Shown here in pieces: positions 1 through 5,494 of a DNA stretch of 9,479 nt; the stretch's first letter is position 1; each line of letters starts with the position of its first letter. Below the pieces are notes generated by a model. It ran no database searches and was not told the DNA's origin. It was given only the letters and a program-made list of their open reading frames with translations. A program made the position numbers and the translations under genes. The stretch is taken from assembly GCF_937926365.1 (NCBI RefSeq), contig NZ_CALAOH010000166.1, positions 1 to 9,479 of the forward strand, written 5' to 3'. The stretch is from an uncultured Azohydromonas sp. (GTDB lineage: Bacteria; Pseudomonadota; Gammaproteobacteria; Burkholderiales; Burkholderiaceae_C).

Positions 1-488
1 TCGACGGCATCGCCTTCCAGACCAACATCCTGGCGCTCAACGCCGCGGTGGAGGCCGCGCGCGCCGGCGACGCCGGGCGCGGCTTCGCGGTGGTGGCCGG
101 CGAGGTGCGCACGCTGGCGCAGCGCTCGGCCGGGGCGGCGCGGGAGATCAAGGGCCTGATCGAGGAGAGCCTGACCAAGGTCCAGGCCGGCAGCGCGCTG
201 GCCGATCAGGCCGGCCACGCCATGGGCGAGATCGTGGGCCAGGTCGAGCGCGTGCGGCAGCTCATCGCCGACATCAACAGCGCCACCAACCAGCAGGCCG
301 ACGGCATCGGCCAGATCAACGAGGCCGTGACGCAGCTCGACCGCACCACGCAGCAGAACGCCGCGCTGGTGGAGGAATCCGCCGCCGCGGCCAGCAGCCT
401 GCAGCAGCAGGCCGAACAGCTGGTGCAGGCGGTGGCGGCATTCCGGCTGCCGGAAGGGGTGGCGGGGCGCGCGGCGGCGATGGCGTAG
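1..488 (+). CDS. Methyl-accepting chemotaxis protein, C-terminal signalling domain (5' end outside window)
   Basis: This is the end of a chemoreceptor; its reading frame is open from base 3 to the TAG at 486-488, leaving 161 residues. The stretch reading FQTNILALNAAVEAARAG followed by GRGFAVVAGEVRTLAQRS is the conserved hairpin tip that contacts CheW and CheA. The second helix follows, with TTQQNAALVEESAAAA, which resembles the QNAALVEE methylation region of E. coli-type receptors. The helix bundle has no visible insertions or gaps relative to the E. coli-type (36-heptad) receptors, but the sensor and membrane segments lie outside the window, so the ligand is unknown. The C-terminus ends in an alanine-rich tail and lacks the NWETF-type pentapeptide used to tether CheR/CheB in some receptors. 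Family assignment is very secure; the specific receptor is not known. Confidence 0.96.
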   Translation, partial: DGIAFQTNILALNAAVEAARAGDAGRGFAVVAGEVRTLAQRSAGAAREIKGLIEESLTKVQAGSALADQAGHAMGEIVGQVERVRQLIADINSATNQQADGIGQINEAVTQLDRTTQQNAALVEESAAAASSLQQQAEQLVQAVAAFRLPEGVAGRAAAMA

Positions 489-553
489 CGAGGCTGTCCG
501 GGGAAAGTACGTTCAGGTTGTAACCCGTAGCCAGGGCGCTACACACCTTGCGC

Positions 554-602
554 CGTCATGCCCGCGAAAGCGGGAGCCTCCTGGCAGGACCGGATTGTCC
601 TG
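554..602. repeat. REP-like palindromic element with two hairpins
   Basis: Bases 561-574 read CCCGCGAAAGCGGG, a perfect 5-bp stem closed by a GAAA tetraloop. Bases 585-590 (CAGGAC) and 597-602 (GTCCTG) form a second 6-bp stem. The leading GTCATGCCCGCGAAAGCGGG is like the short dispersed palindromes found between genes in many proteobacteria. It could also help end transcription of the chemoreceptor gene, but no T-run follows. That it is dispersed is inference; only one copy is visible here. Confidence 0.5.
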
Positions 603-648
603 TGGCAGAGCTTCGTGGAGCGCCGCCAGGCCCGGTGCCTCGCTTGCC

Positions 649-654
649 TAGAAT
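649..654 (+). promoter_or_regulatory. Candidate -10 element for tolB
   Basis: TAGAAT matches the sigma-70 -10 consensus at 5 of 6 positions and sits 29 bases before the tolB ATG, giving a predicted 5' leader of about 23 bases. No good -35 hexamer is seen at the expected distance, so the call is tentative. No Shine-Dalgarno sequence is visible before the ATG. Confidence 0.35.
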
Positions 655-683
655 CGGCGGCTTTTGGCTGCCTGCCTCCCTTC

Positions 684-1979
684 ATGACCACACCTGATGC
701 TTTGAGCCGCCCCCACTGGCGGCGGCGTGCCGTCCTGGCCGCGCTCGGCGCGGCGGCGGGTGCGCCGGCGCTGGCGCAGTTCCGTGTCGAGATCAGCGGC
801 GTCGGCGCGACGCAGATCCCGATCGCCATCGCGCGTTTTCGTGATGAAAAACTCGGCGGCCAGCCCATCAGCGAGATCGTGCGCGCCGACCTGGAACGCA
901 GCGGGCTGTTCCGCGCCATCGAGGCGCCGGGCGTGCTCGACGAGGGCTCGCTGCCGGTGATGAGCGAGTGGAAGGGCCGCAACGTGGACGCGCTGGCGCT
1001 GGGTTCGGTGAGCCGCCTGGCCGACGGCCGCTTCGACGTGCGCCACAAGCTTTGGGACGTGGTCAAGGGCGAGGACCTGGGCGGCCAGGCCTACGCGGTG
1101 CCCAGCGCCGACCTGCGGCTGGCCGCGCACCGCGTGGCCGACGCCATCTACGAGAAGCTCACGGGCGAGAAGGGCGTGTTCTCCACCCGCATCGCCTACG
1201 TCACGCGCGCCGCAGGCCGCTACACGCTGCGCGTCACGGACGCCGACGGCGAGGGCGGGCAGGTCGCGCTGGCCAGCCCCGAGCCCATCATCTCGCCGGC
1301 CTGGTCGCCCAACGGGCGCGAACTGGCCTACGTCAGCTTCGAGACGCAGAAGGCCGTGGTGTGGGTGCAGGACATCTCCAGCGGCGCGCGGCGCAAGGTG
1401 GCCGACTTCCGCGGCAGCAACAGCGCCCCGGCCTGGTCGCCCGACGGCGGCCAGCTCGCCGTCACGCTCTCGCGCGAGGGCGGCTCGCAGCTGCACGTGA
1501 TGGACCGCGGCGGCGGCAACGTGCGGCGCCTGACCAGCAGCTCCGCCATCGACACCGAGCCGGTGTTCAGCCCCGACGGACGCCAGATCTACTTCGTGAG
1601 CGACCGTGGCGGCAGCCCGCAGGTCTACCGCATGGCGGCCAGCGGCGGCAGCCCGGAGCGCGTGACCTTCAACGGCGGCTACAACATCAGCCCCGCCATC
1701 AGCCCCGACGGGCGCTCCATGGCCTACATCACGCGCCAGGGCGGCGCCTTCAAGCTGATGGTGATGGACCTCGCCAGCGGCGACGTGCGCGCGCTCACCG
1801 ACACCTCGGACGACGAGAGCCCCAGCTTCGCCCCCAACGGCCGGCTGATCATCTACGCCACCCGCAGCGGCGGGCGCGACGTGCTCATGACCACCACGCT
1901 GGACGGCCGCATCAAGACGCGGCTGCTGTCCTCGGGCCTGGACGTGCGCGAGCCCGTGTGGGGGCCCTTCGGCCGTTGA
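684..1979 (+). CDS. tolB: Tol-Pal system periplasmic beta-propeller protein TolB
   Basis: TolB is the periplasmic component of the Tol-Pal system, binding Pal and exchanging with TolA during outer-membrane constriction. The protein is 431 residues, close to the 430 of E. coli TolB. Residues 1-31 are a signal peptide with a WRRRAVLAAL core and a likely cut after PALA (Q32). An N-terminal alpha/beta domain follows, and then a beta-propeller whose repeat signatures WSPNG (207), WSPDG (251), FSPDG (295), ISPDG (339) and FAPNG (382) are spaced 43-44 residues apart. I chose the ATG at 684 because the signal peptide begins there; the frame is open back to 558, but that extension is encoded by the hairpin repeat and looks spurious. 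pal follows 89 bases downstream. The triple arginine could allow Tat export, which would be an inference. Confidence 0.97.
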   Translation: MTTPDALSRPHWRRRAVLAALGAAAGAPALAQFRVEISGVGATQIPIAIARFRDEKLGGQPISEIVRADLERSGLFRAIEAPGVLDEGSLPVMSEWKGRNVDALALGSVSRLADGRFDVRHKLWDVVKGEDLGGQAYAVPSADLRLAAHRVADAIYEKLTGEKGVFSTRIAYVTRAAGRYTLRVTDADGEGGQVALASPEPIISPAWSPNGRELAYVSFETQKAVVWVQDISSGARRKVADFRGSNSAPAWSPDGGQLAVTLSREGGSQLHVMDRGGGNVRRLTSSSAIDTEPVFSPDGRQIYFVSDRGGSPQVYRMAASGGSPERVTFNGGYNISPAISPDGRSMAYITRQGGAFKLMVMDLASGDVRALTDTSDDESPSFAPNGRLIIYATRSGGRDVLMTTTLDGRIKTRLLSSGLDVREPVWGPFGR

Positions 1980-1994
1980 GCCTGCAACCGTGAC

Positions 1995-2017
1995 GGCGCC
2001 GCCTTTGGCGGGGCGCC
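1995..2017 (+). other. GC-rich hairpin in the tolB-pal spacer
   Basis: GGCGCC at 1995-2000 pairs with GGCGCC at 2012-2017, and GCC at 2001-2003 pairs with GGC at 2007-2009 around a TTT loop, with two bulged G residues. No T-run follows directly; the T-rich stretch at 2041-2050 is 24 bases further on. It may protect or attenuate the tolB mRNA between the two genes rather than act as a full terminator. Confidence 0.45.
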
Positions 2018-2030
2018 GCGGGCTTTGGGT

Positions 2031-2060
2031 CAGAATTCCTTTTATTTTTTCGTCAAGGAG
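2031..2060 (+). promoter_or_regulatory. Candidate pal -10 element, T-rich leader and strong ribosome binding site
   Basis: CAGAAT at 2031-2036 resembles a -10 element (4 of 6), though no clear -35 is seen. A T-rich leader at 2041-2050 follows. AAGGAG at 2055-2060 is a near-perfect Shine-Dalgarno sequence 8 bases before the ATG at 2069, and it settles that start over the in-frame GTG at 2060. The strong site contrasts with the absent one before tolB, which fits the much higher abundance expected for Pal. Confidence 0.5.
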
Positions 2061-2068
2061 TGGAAACG

Positions 2069-2605
2069 ATGAATGCAATGCGTGGCAGCCTGGGTGCGCT
2101 GGCGGCGGCGGCCCTGCTGGCCGGTTGCGCCTCCGGCGTGAAGCTCAACGAGACCCCGGTGGAGACGCGCACGCCCGTGGCGGCCGACGCCAACGCCGGT
2201 GCCGGTGCCGGCGCGGGCGGCGCGCCGCAGTCGCAGGTCACGACGGTGAGCGTGGACCCGAACGCCGCGGCGGCCAATGCGCCGCGCGTCGTGTACTTCG
2301 ACTTCGACAGCTTCGTGGTCAAGGACGAGTACCGCCCGGTGGTGGAGGCGCAGGCCAAGCGGCTGAACGCCGACAAGAGCAAGCGCGTGAGCATCGAGGG
2401 CCACACGGACGAGCGCGGTGGCCGCGAGTACAACCTGGCGCTGGGCCAGAAGCGCGCCGAGGCCGTGGCGCGCTCCATGAGCCTGCTGGGCGTCAACGCC
2501 GCGCAGATCGAGCCGGTGAGCTTCGGCGAGGAGCGTCCGGCGGTGCAGGGCAGCGATGAAGGCGCCTGGGCCAAGAACCGTCGCGCCGAGATCAAGGACC
2601 GCTGA
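2069..2605 (+). CDS. pal: Peptidoglycan-associated lipoprotein Pal
   Basis: Pal is an outer-membrane lipoprotein that grips peptidoglycan through an OmpA-like domain and binds TolB. The 178-residue product starts with a short lipoprotein signal ending in LLAGC, so Cys20 is the lipidated residue; the next residue, Ala21, does not give an inner-membrane retention signal. A flexible Ala/Gly/Pro/Thr-rich linker runs to about residue 70. The OmpA-like domain follows: FDFDS at 77-81, the diagnostic GHTDERG at 111-117, then a helix reading YNLALGQKRAEAV and the closing AWAKNRRAE near 166-174. These include the Asp and Arg residues known in this family to hold the diaminopimelate side chain. cpoB begins one base after the stop, so the two are almost certainly co-transcribed and translationally coupled. 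Confidence 0.98.
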   Translation: MNAMRGSLGALAAAALLAGCASGVKLNETPVETRTPVAADANAGAGAGAGGAPQSQVTTVSVDPNAAAANAPRVVYFDFDSFVVKDEYRPVVEAQAKRLNADKSKRVSIEGHTDERGGREYNLALGQKRAEAVARSMSLLGVNAAQIEPVSFGEERPAVQGSDEGAWAKNRRAEIKDR

Positions 2606-2606
2606 C

Positions 2607-3371
2607 ATGCACACCCCGCGCTTCCTGGCCCTGGCGGCGGCGCTGGCGCTGGCGCTGCCCGCGGCGCGTGCCGAGATCTTTCCGGACAACGAAGCGCGGC
2701 GCGCCATCCTGGAGCTGCGCAAGCAGGTCGAGGAGGCCGCCAAGGCGCAGAAGGCGCTGGACGCGCAGATGCAGGAGCAGCTCACGCAGCTGCGCCGCAG
2801 CCTGGTGGACCTCAACAACCAGCTCGAAACCCAGCGCGCCGAGATGGCTACGCTGCGCGGCTCCAACGAGCAGCTCGCGCGCGACCTGGCCGAGCTGCAG
2901 CGCCGCCAGAAGGACATCGCGCAGGGTGTGGACGAGCGCATGCGCAAGTTCGAGCCGCAGAAGGTCACGCTCGACGGCAAGGAGTTCAGCGCCGATCCGG
3001 AGGAGAAGCGCCAGTACGAGGAGGCCGTGGCGCTGCTGCGCAATGCCGACTTCGCCGGCGCCGCCAACGCCTTCGGTGCCTTCCTCAAGCGCTGGCCGCA
3101 GAGCGGCTATGTCGACGCCGCGCGCTTCTGGCTGGGCAACGCCCAGTACGGCAAGCGCGAATACAAGGAAGCCATCGCCACCTTCCGCGCCTTCGTCGCG
3201 GCCTCGCCGCAGCACCCGCGCGCGGCCGAGGCGCTGCTGGCCGCGGCCAATGCGCAGGCCGAGGCCAAGGACACCCGGGGCGCGCGCGCCACGCTCAACG
3301 AGCTGGTGAGCAAGTACCCGCAGTCCGAAGCGGCGGTGGCTGGCCGCGAGCGGCTGGCGGCGCTGAAGTGA
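2607..3371 (+). CDS. cpoB: Cell division coordinator CpoB (YbgF)
   Basis: CpoB is a periplasmic partner of TolA and PBP1B that links peptidoglycan synthesis with outer-membrane constriction. The product is 254 residues against about 263 in E. coli. Residues 1-22 form a Sec-type signal peptide cut after ARA, giving the mature start EIFPDNEARRAI. Residues about 30-105 are a heptad-rich coiled coil, which mediates trimerisation in the family. From about residue 128 a TPR domain follows, with repeat helices such as YEEAVALLRNADFAGAANAF, FWLGNAQYGKREYKEAIATF and AEALLAAANAQAEAKDTRGA. I placed the start at the ATG one base after the pal stop, because the frame upstream of it lies inside pal. The stop codon overlaps a possible GTG start of the next gene. 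Confidence 0.95.
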   Translation: MHTPRFLALAAALALALPAARAEIFPDNEARRAILELRKQVEEAAKAQKALDAQMQEQLTQLRRSLVDLNNQLETQRAEMATLRGSNEQLARDLAELQRRQKDIAQGVDERMRKFEPQKVTLDGKEFSADPEEKRQYEEAVALLRNADFAGAANAFGAFLKRWPQSGYVDAARFWLGNAQYGKREYKEAIATFRAFVAASPQHPRAAEALLAAANAQAEAKDTRGARATLNELVSKYPQSEAAVAGRERLAALK

Positions 3372-3376
3372 CGTCC

Positions 3377-4177
3377 ATGGCGGCGGCCCAAGGCGACGTG
3401 CAGCACCTGCCGCCCGGGGCCGGTCCGTTGGACGAGGCCGACGACGAGCGCCGCTTCGGCGGGCTGCGCCGCCTGCATGGCGAGCAGGCTTACGCGCGGC
3501 TGCGCGGTGCGCGGCTGGCGGTGGTGGGCGTGGGCGGCGTGGGCTCTTGGGCGGTGGAGGCGCTGGCGCGCTGCGGCGTGGCCTCGCTCACGCTCATCGA
3601 CCTGGACCACGTGGCCGAGTCCAACATCAACCGCCAGGTGCAGGCGCTGGGCACCACGGTGGGCATGGCCAAGGTGGAGGCGTTGCGCGGGCGCATCGCC
3701 GACATCCATCCGGGCTGCGTGGTGCACGGCGTGGAGGACTTCGTCGAGCCCGGCAACTGGCCGGCGTTGCTGCCGCAACCGGTGGACGGGCTCATCGACG
3801 CCTGCGACCAGTCGCGCGCCAAGCTGGCGCTGGCCGACTGGGCGCTGCGCGAGCGCGTGCCCTTCGTCAGCGTGGGTGCGGCCGGAGGGAAGCTGCAGCC
3901 GCATCTGGTGGAAGTGGAAGACCTGGCCGACACCACGCACGACCCGCTGCTGGCGGGCCTGCGCCAGCGCCTGCGCAAGCGGGGCGCGCCGCGCAAGGGC
4001 GCCATCGGCGTGCGCTGCGTGTTCTCGCGTGAGAGCGTGCGCCCGCCCGCAGACGCCGCCTGCTCGGTGGACGGCAGCCTCAACTGCCACGGCTACGGCT
4101 CCAGCGTCACCGTCACCGCCACCTTCGGCCTGGTGGCCGCGGCCGAGCTCACGCGGCTGGTACTGGCGCGGCGCTGA
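3377..4177 (+). CDS. tcdA: tRNA threonylcarbamoyladenosine dehydratase TcdA (CsdL)
   Basis: TcdA is an E1-like, ATP-dependent enzyme that cyclises t6A to ct6A at position 37 of tRNAs reading ANN codons. The 266-residue product carries the ThiF/MoeB-type fold: an N-terminal RFGGLRRLHGEQAYARL helix, the nucleotide-binding loop VGVGGVGSWAVEALAR (residues 50-65), LIDLDHV (73-79), and SNINRQ (82-87). The later motifs DACDQSRAK, GAAGGKLQP, DPLLAGLRQRLRK and GVRCVFSRE match the TcdA subgroup rather than ThiF or MoeB. Start choice is uncertain: the ATG at 3377 or a GTG at 3368 that overlaps the cpoB stop as GTGA; neither has a good Shine-Dalgarno. Its job is unrelated to Tol-Pal, so it is probably a passenger at the end of that operon. 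Three lysine tRNA genes, likely substrates of the enzyme, follow. Confidence 0.95.
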   Translation: MAAAQGDVQHLPPGAGPLDEADDERRFGGLRRLHGEQAYARLRGARLAVVGVGGVGSWAVEALARCGVASLTLIDLDHVAESNINRQVQALGTTVGMAKVEALRGRIADIHPGCVVHGVEDFVEPGNWPALLPQPVDGLIDACDQSRAKLALADWALRERVPFVSVGAAGGKLQPHLVEVEDLADTTHDPLLAGLRQRLRKRGAPRKGAIGVRCVFSRESVRPPADAACSVDGSLNCHGYGSSVTVTATFGLVAAAELTRLVLARR

Positions 4178-4241
4178 GACTGCCACCGACGCTGCGTGGA
4201 CATCCGCCTGCGCAGGGGTACACAAAAAAGTGCTCGGCGCT

Positions 4242-4269
4242 TTGCAAAGCCCAAAAACATTGCTAGAAT
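4242..4269 (+). promoter_or_regulatory. Promoter of the lysine tRNA cluster
   Basis: TTGCAA at 4242-4247 (4 of 6 to the -35 consensus) and TAGAAT at 4264-4269 (5 of 6 to the -10) are separated by 16 bases. The predicted start is near 4276, about 46 bases before the first tRNA. The -35 lies inside a perfect 12-bp palindrome, GCTTTGCAAAGC at 4239-4250, in an A-rich stretch that stands out from the GC-rich surroundings. Confidence 0.6.
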
Positions 4270-4321
4270 GCAAGTCTTCGCAGACGGCGATTCGGTTGAT
4301 CAAGCAGTTGATTGAGCGAAG

Positions 4322-4397
4322 GGGTTGTTAGCTCAGCCGGTAGAGCAGCGGACTTTTAATCCGTTGGTCGCAGGTTCGAATCCTGCACAACCCACCA
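4322..4397 (+). tRNA. tRNA-Lys (UUU anticodon)
   Basis: This 76-base gene folds as a full cloverleaf. The acceptor GGGTTGT pairs with ACAACCC (4387-4393), followed by A73 and an encoded CCA. The anticodon loop CTTTTAA puts TTT at 4355-4357, reading lysine AAA and AAG codons. GGTTCGAATCC forms the T arm and loop. U36, A37 (4358) and A38 are present, the usual determinants for t6A modification. First of three lysine tRNAs in a row. Confidence 0.98.
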
Positions 4398-4421
4398 TCG
4401 TTTGCGTCGAGGTTTGATCGG

Positions 4422-4497
4422 GGGCTCTTAGCTCAGCTGGTAGAGCAGCGGACTCTTAATCCGTTGGTCGTAGGTTCGAATCCTACAGGGCCCACCA
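4422..4497 (+). tRNA. tRNA-Lys (CUU anticodon), copy 1
   Basis: This 76-base cloverleaf has acceptor GGGCTCT pairing with AGGGCCC (4487-4493, with one G-U pair), A73 and encoded CCA. The anticodon loop CTCTTAA gives CTT at 4455-4457, reading lysine AAG, the preferred lysine codon in a GC-rich genome. It lies 24 bases after the UUU gene and differs from it at 9 of 76 positions, 5 of them in the acceptor stem. Confidence 0.98.
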
Positions 4498-4545
4498 GAC
4501 AAACTTCGGCGCGAGTCGAAGGCAAATCGGCGTACTGCGAATGTC

Positions 4546-4621
4546 GGGCTCTTAGCTCAGCTGGTAGAGCAGCGGACTCTTAATCCGTTGGTCGTAGGTT
4601 CGAATCCTACAGGGCCCACCA
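4546..4621 (+). tRNA. tRNA-Lys (CUU anticodon), copy 2
   Basis: Identical over all 76 bases to the previous tRNA, with anticodon CTT at 4579-4581, encoded CCA, and the same T arm. It lies 48 bases after copy 1, and the spacer is unrelated. The three genes are probably cut from one transcript that ends at the hairpin beginning at 4633. Confidence 0.98.
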
Positions 4622-4632
4622 AGACAATCGCG

Positions 4633-4666
4633 AACAGCCTGTAGTGGAAACACCGCAGGCTGTTTT
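4633..4666 (+). terminator. Rho-independent terminator of the tRNA-Lys cluster
   Basis: AACAGCCTG (4633-4641) pairs perfectly with CAGGCTGTT (4656-4664). Inside, GTG (4644-4646) and CAC (4651-4653) close a GAAA tetraloop. The 3' arm runs into TTTT and then GCTTT. It starts 11 bases after the last tRNA, exactly where the transcript should end. Confidence 0.85.
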
Positions 4667-4705
4667 GCTTTGGGCGGCGATTTTCGAGGCATCGCTCAAG
4701 CGACT

Positions 4706-4717
4706 CCTGGCGCCAGG
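4706..4717. promoter_or_regulatory. 12-bp perfect palindrome upstream of the VOC gene
   Basis: CCTGGCGCCAGG is a perfect inverted repeat. It lies just upstream of a weak -10-like TAGCAT at 4734-4739, in the spacer before the VOC gene. It could be an operator, but short GC palindromes are common by chance in such DNA. Confidence 0.2.
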
Positions 4718-4777
4718 GCTTCCGGCCCGCACCTAGCATGACCGGCGTGCAAATCCTTGCCGTGCGGGAGAAGCGCC

Positions 4778-5164
4778 ATGGCGATCCAGCTCAACCACAC
4801 CATTGTTCACGCCCGCGACGCTGCCGCGTCCGCGCGCTTCCTGGCCGAGTTGCTGGGTCTGGGCGAGCCGGTGCGATTCGGGCCTTTCCACGCGGTGGAA
4901 CTGGCCAACGGCGTGACGCTGGACTTTCTGGACAGCGACGAAGTGCCGTTGGTCGAGCACTACGCCTTCCTGCTCAGCGAAGCCGAGTTCGACCAGGTTT
5001 TCGAGCGTATTCGCGTGCGCGGACTGCCGTACTGGGCCGACCCGGGCCACCGGCGCCTGAACCAGATCAACCATGGCGATGGTGGCCGCGGCCTGTATTG
5101 GAGCGATCCGGACGGGCACAACCTGGAAATATTGACCCGGCCTTACGGCAGCGGCGGCGGCTGA
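4778..5164 (+). CDS. VOC-family (glyoxalase/bleomycin-resistance/dioxygenase fold) protein
   Basis: This is a small single-domain protein of the vicinal oxygen chelate superfamily, 128 residues, the usual length for one paired beta-alpha-beta-beta-beta unit. It opens with LNHTIVHARD, followed by a helix reading SARFLAELLGL. The second half contains HYAFLLSEAEFDQVFERI and the closing YWSDPDGHNLEILTRPYG, which is typical of the fold. His7, His61 and Glu117 stand where the superfamily usually places metal ligands. The ATG at 4778 has GGGAG at 4766-4770, 7 bases upstream. The substrate cannot be told from sequence: glyoxalase-like, dioxygenase-like and antibiotic-binding members share these motifs. 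It sits alone between the tRNA terminator and a gene-free stretch. Confidence 0.9.
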   Translation: MAIQLNHTIVHARDAAASARFLAELLGLGEPVRFGPFHAVELANGVTLDFLDSDEVPLVEHYAFLLSEAEFDQVFERIRVRGLPYWADPGHRRLNQINHGDGGRGLYWSDPDGHNLEILTRPYGSGGG

Positions 5165-5205
5165 AATAAAAGCGTCGCTTTGCGCTGACAGACTACAAAT
5201 TCCGT

Positions 5206-5274
5206 CTCAGGGTTTCCCCAACCTTTGTGGACAACTCTGTGGGCGGACTGCATAAACCGCTGCTAAGTGCTTGA
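5206..5274. repeat. Imperfect direct repeat, module A, with DnaA-box-like core
   Basis: The module reads CTCAGGG, CCCCAACC, TTTGTGGACAACTCTGTGG and ends AAGTGCTTGA. It matches module B (5376-5445) in the same order over about 70 bases with scattered changes. TGTGGACAA at 5226-5234 is, on the minus strand, TTGTCCACA, one base from the DnaA box TTATCCACA. This and the following features account for most of the 330-base gene-free stretch 5165-5494, which is clearly lower in GC than its flanks (32 of 60 for bases 5281-5340). Confidence 0.6.
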
Positions 5275-5288
5275 AATGCCAAGGCTCA

Positions 5289-5316
5289 AATTGCCGTGCT
5301 GAAAAAAGCGGCAATT
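5289..5316. other. Hairpin between the two repeat modules
   Basis: AATTGCCG (5289-5296) pairs with CGGCAATT (5309-5316) across a 12-base loop containing a run of A. There is no gene-terminating context on either strand. It may be a structural part of the repeated element. Confidence 0.4.
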
Positions 5317-5375
5317 GATCGGATATCGCGTGCCGGCTCCGGTTTCTTTGCTGACCTGTAACAAGGCGCGATGCG

Positions 5376-5445
5376 CTGAGGGCTGTCCCCATCTTCTGTG
5401 GGCAAGTCTGTGAGCCGGCTGCCCACAGCGCACGCAAGTGCTTGA
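5376..5445. repeat. Imperfect direct repeat, module B, with internal inverted repeat
   Basis: This is the second copy of module A, about 170 bases on, sharing GAGGG, TCCCCA, TCTGTG and AAGTGCTTGA in the same order. Its DnaA-like core has decayed to TGTGGGCAA (7 of 9). It also holds a perfect 9-bp inverted repeat, CTGTGGGCA (5396-5404) with TGCCCACAG (5420-5428), that module A lacks. No open reading frame with protein-like content is seen. Confidence 0.6.
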
Positions 5446-5461
5446 TTCGTCAACAGTCGGC

Positions 5462-5490
5462 CCAGGCTGCCTCATAAAGAGGCAGCCCGG
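5462..5490 (-). terminator. Hairpin just downstream of the uspA stop
   Basis: GGCTGCCTC (5465-5473) and GAGGCAGCC (5479-5487) form a perfect 9-bp stem with an ATAAA loop, extended by two more pairs beyond an A-C mismatch. It lies right after the stop of the minus-strand stress protein gene. No T-run follows on the minus strand, so it may be a 3'-end stabiliser or a weak terminator. Confidence 0.6.
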
Positions 5491-5494
5491 GATA

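Noticed and set aside
648..2078. Minus-strand frame of 476 residues opposite tolB
   Set aside because: tolB on the plus strand is unambiguous, and the antisense product shows no recognisable motif.
4557..4739. Minus-strand 60-residue frame with VGPVGFEPTTNGLRVRCSTS
   Set aside because: Its C-terminal part is the antisense of the tRNA-Lys gene, a well-known source of false protein predictions; it also runs through the terminator.
5207..5437. Minus-strand frame of 76 residues in the gene-free stretch, with similar SQTCPQ and PQSCPQ segments
   Set aside because: The similar segments come from the duplicated DNA module, not from protein selection; there is no ribosome binding site and no known domain.
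4322..5494. Possible genomic island integrated at the tRNA-Lys genes
   Set aside because: No integrase, no repeat of a tRNA 3' end and no mobility gene are seen; only the short low-GC stretch is suggestive.
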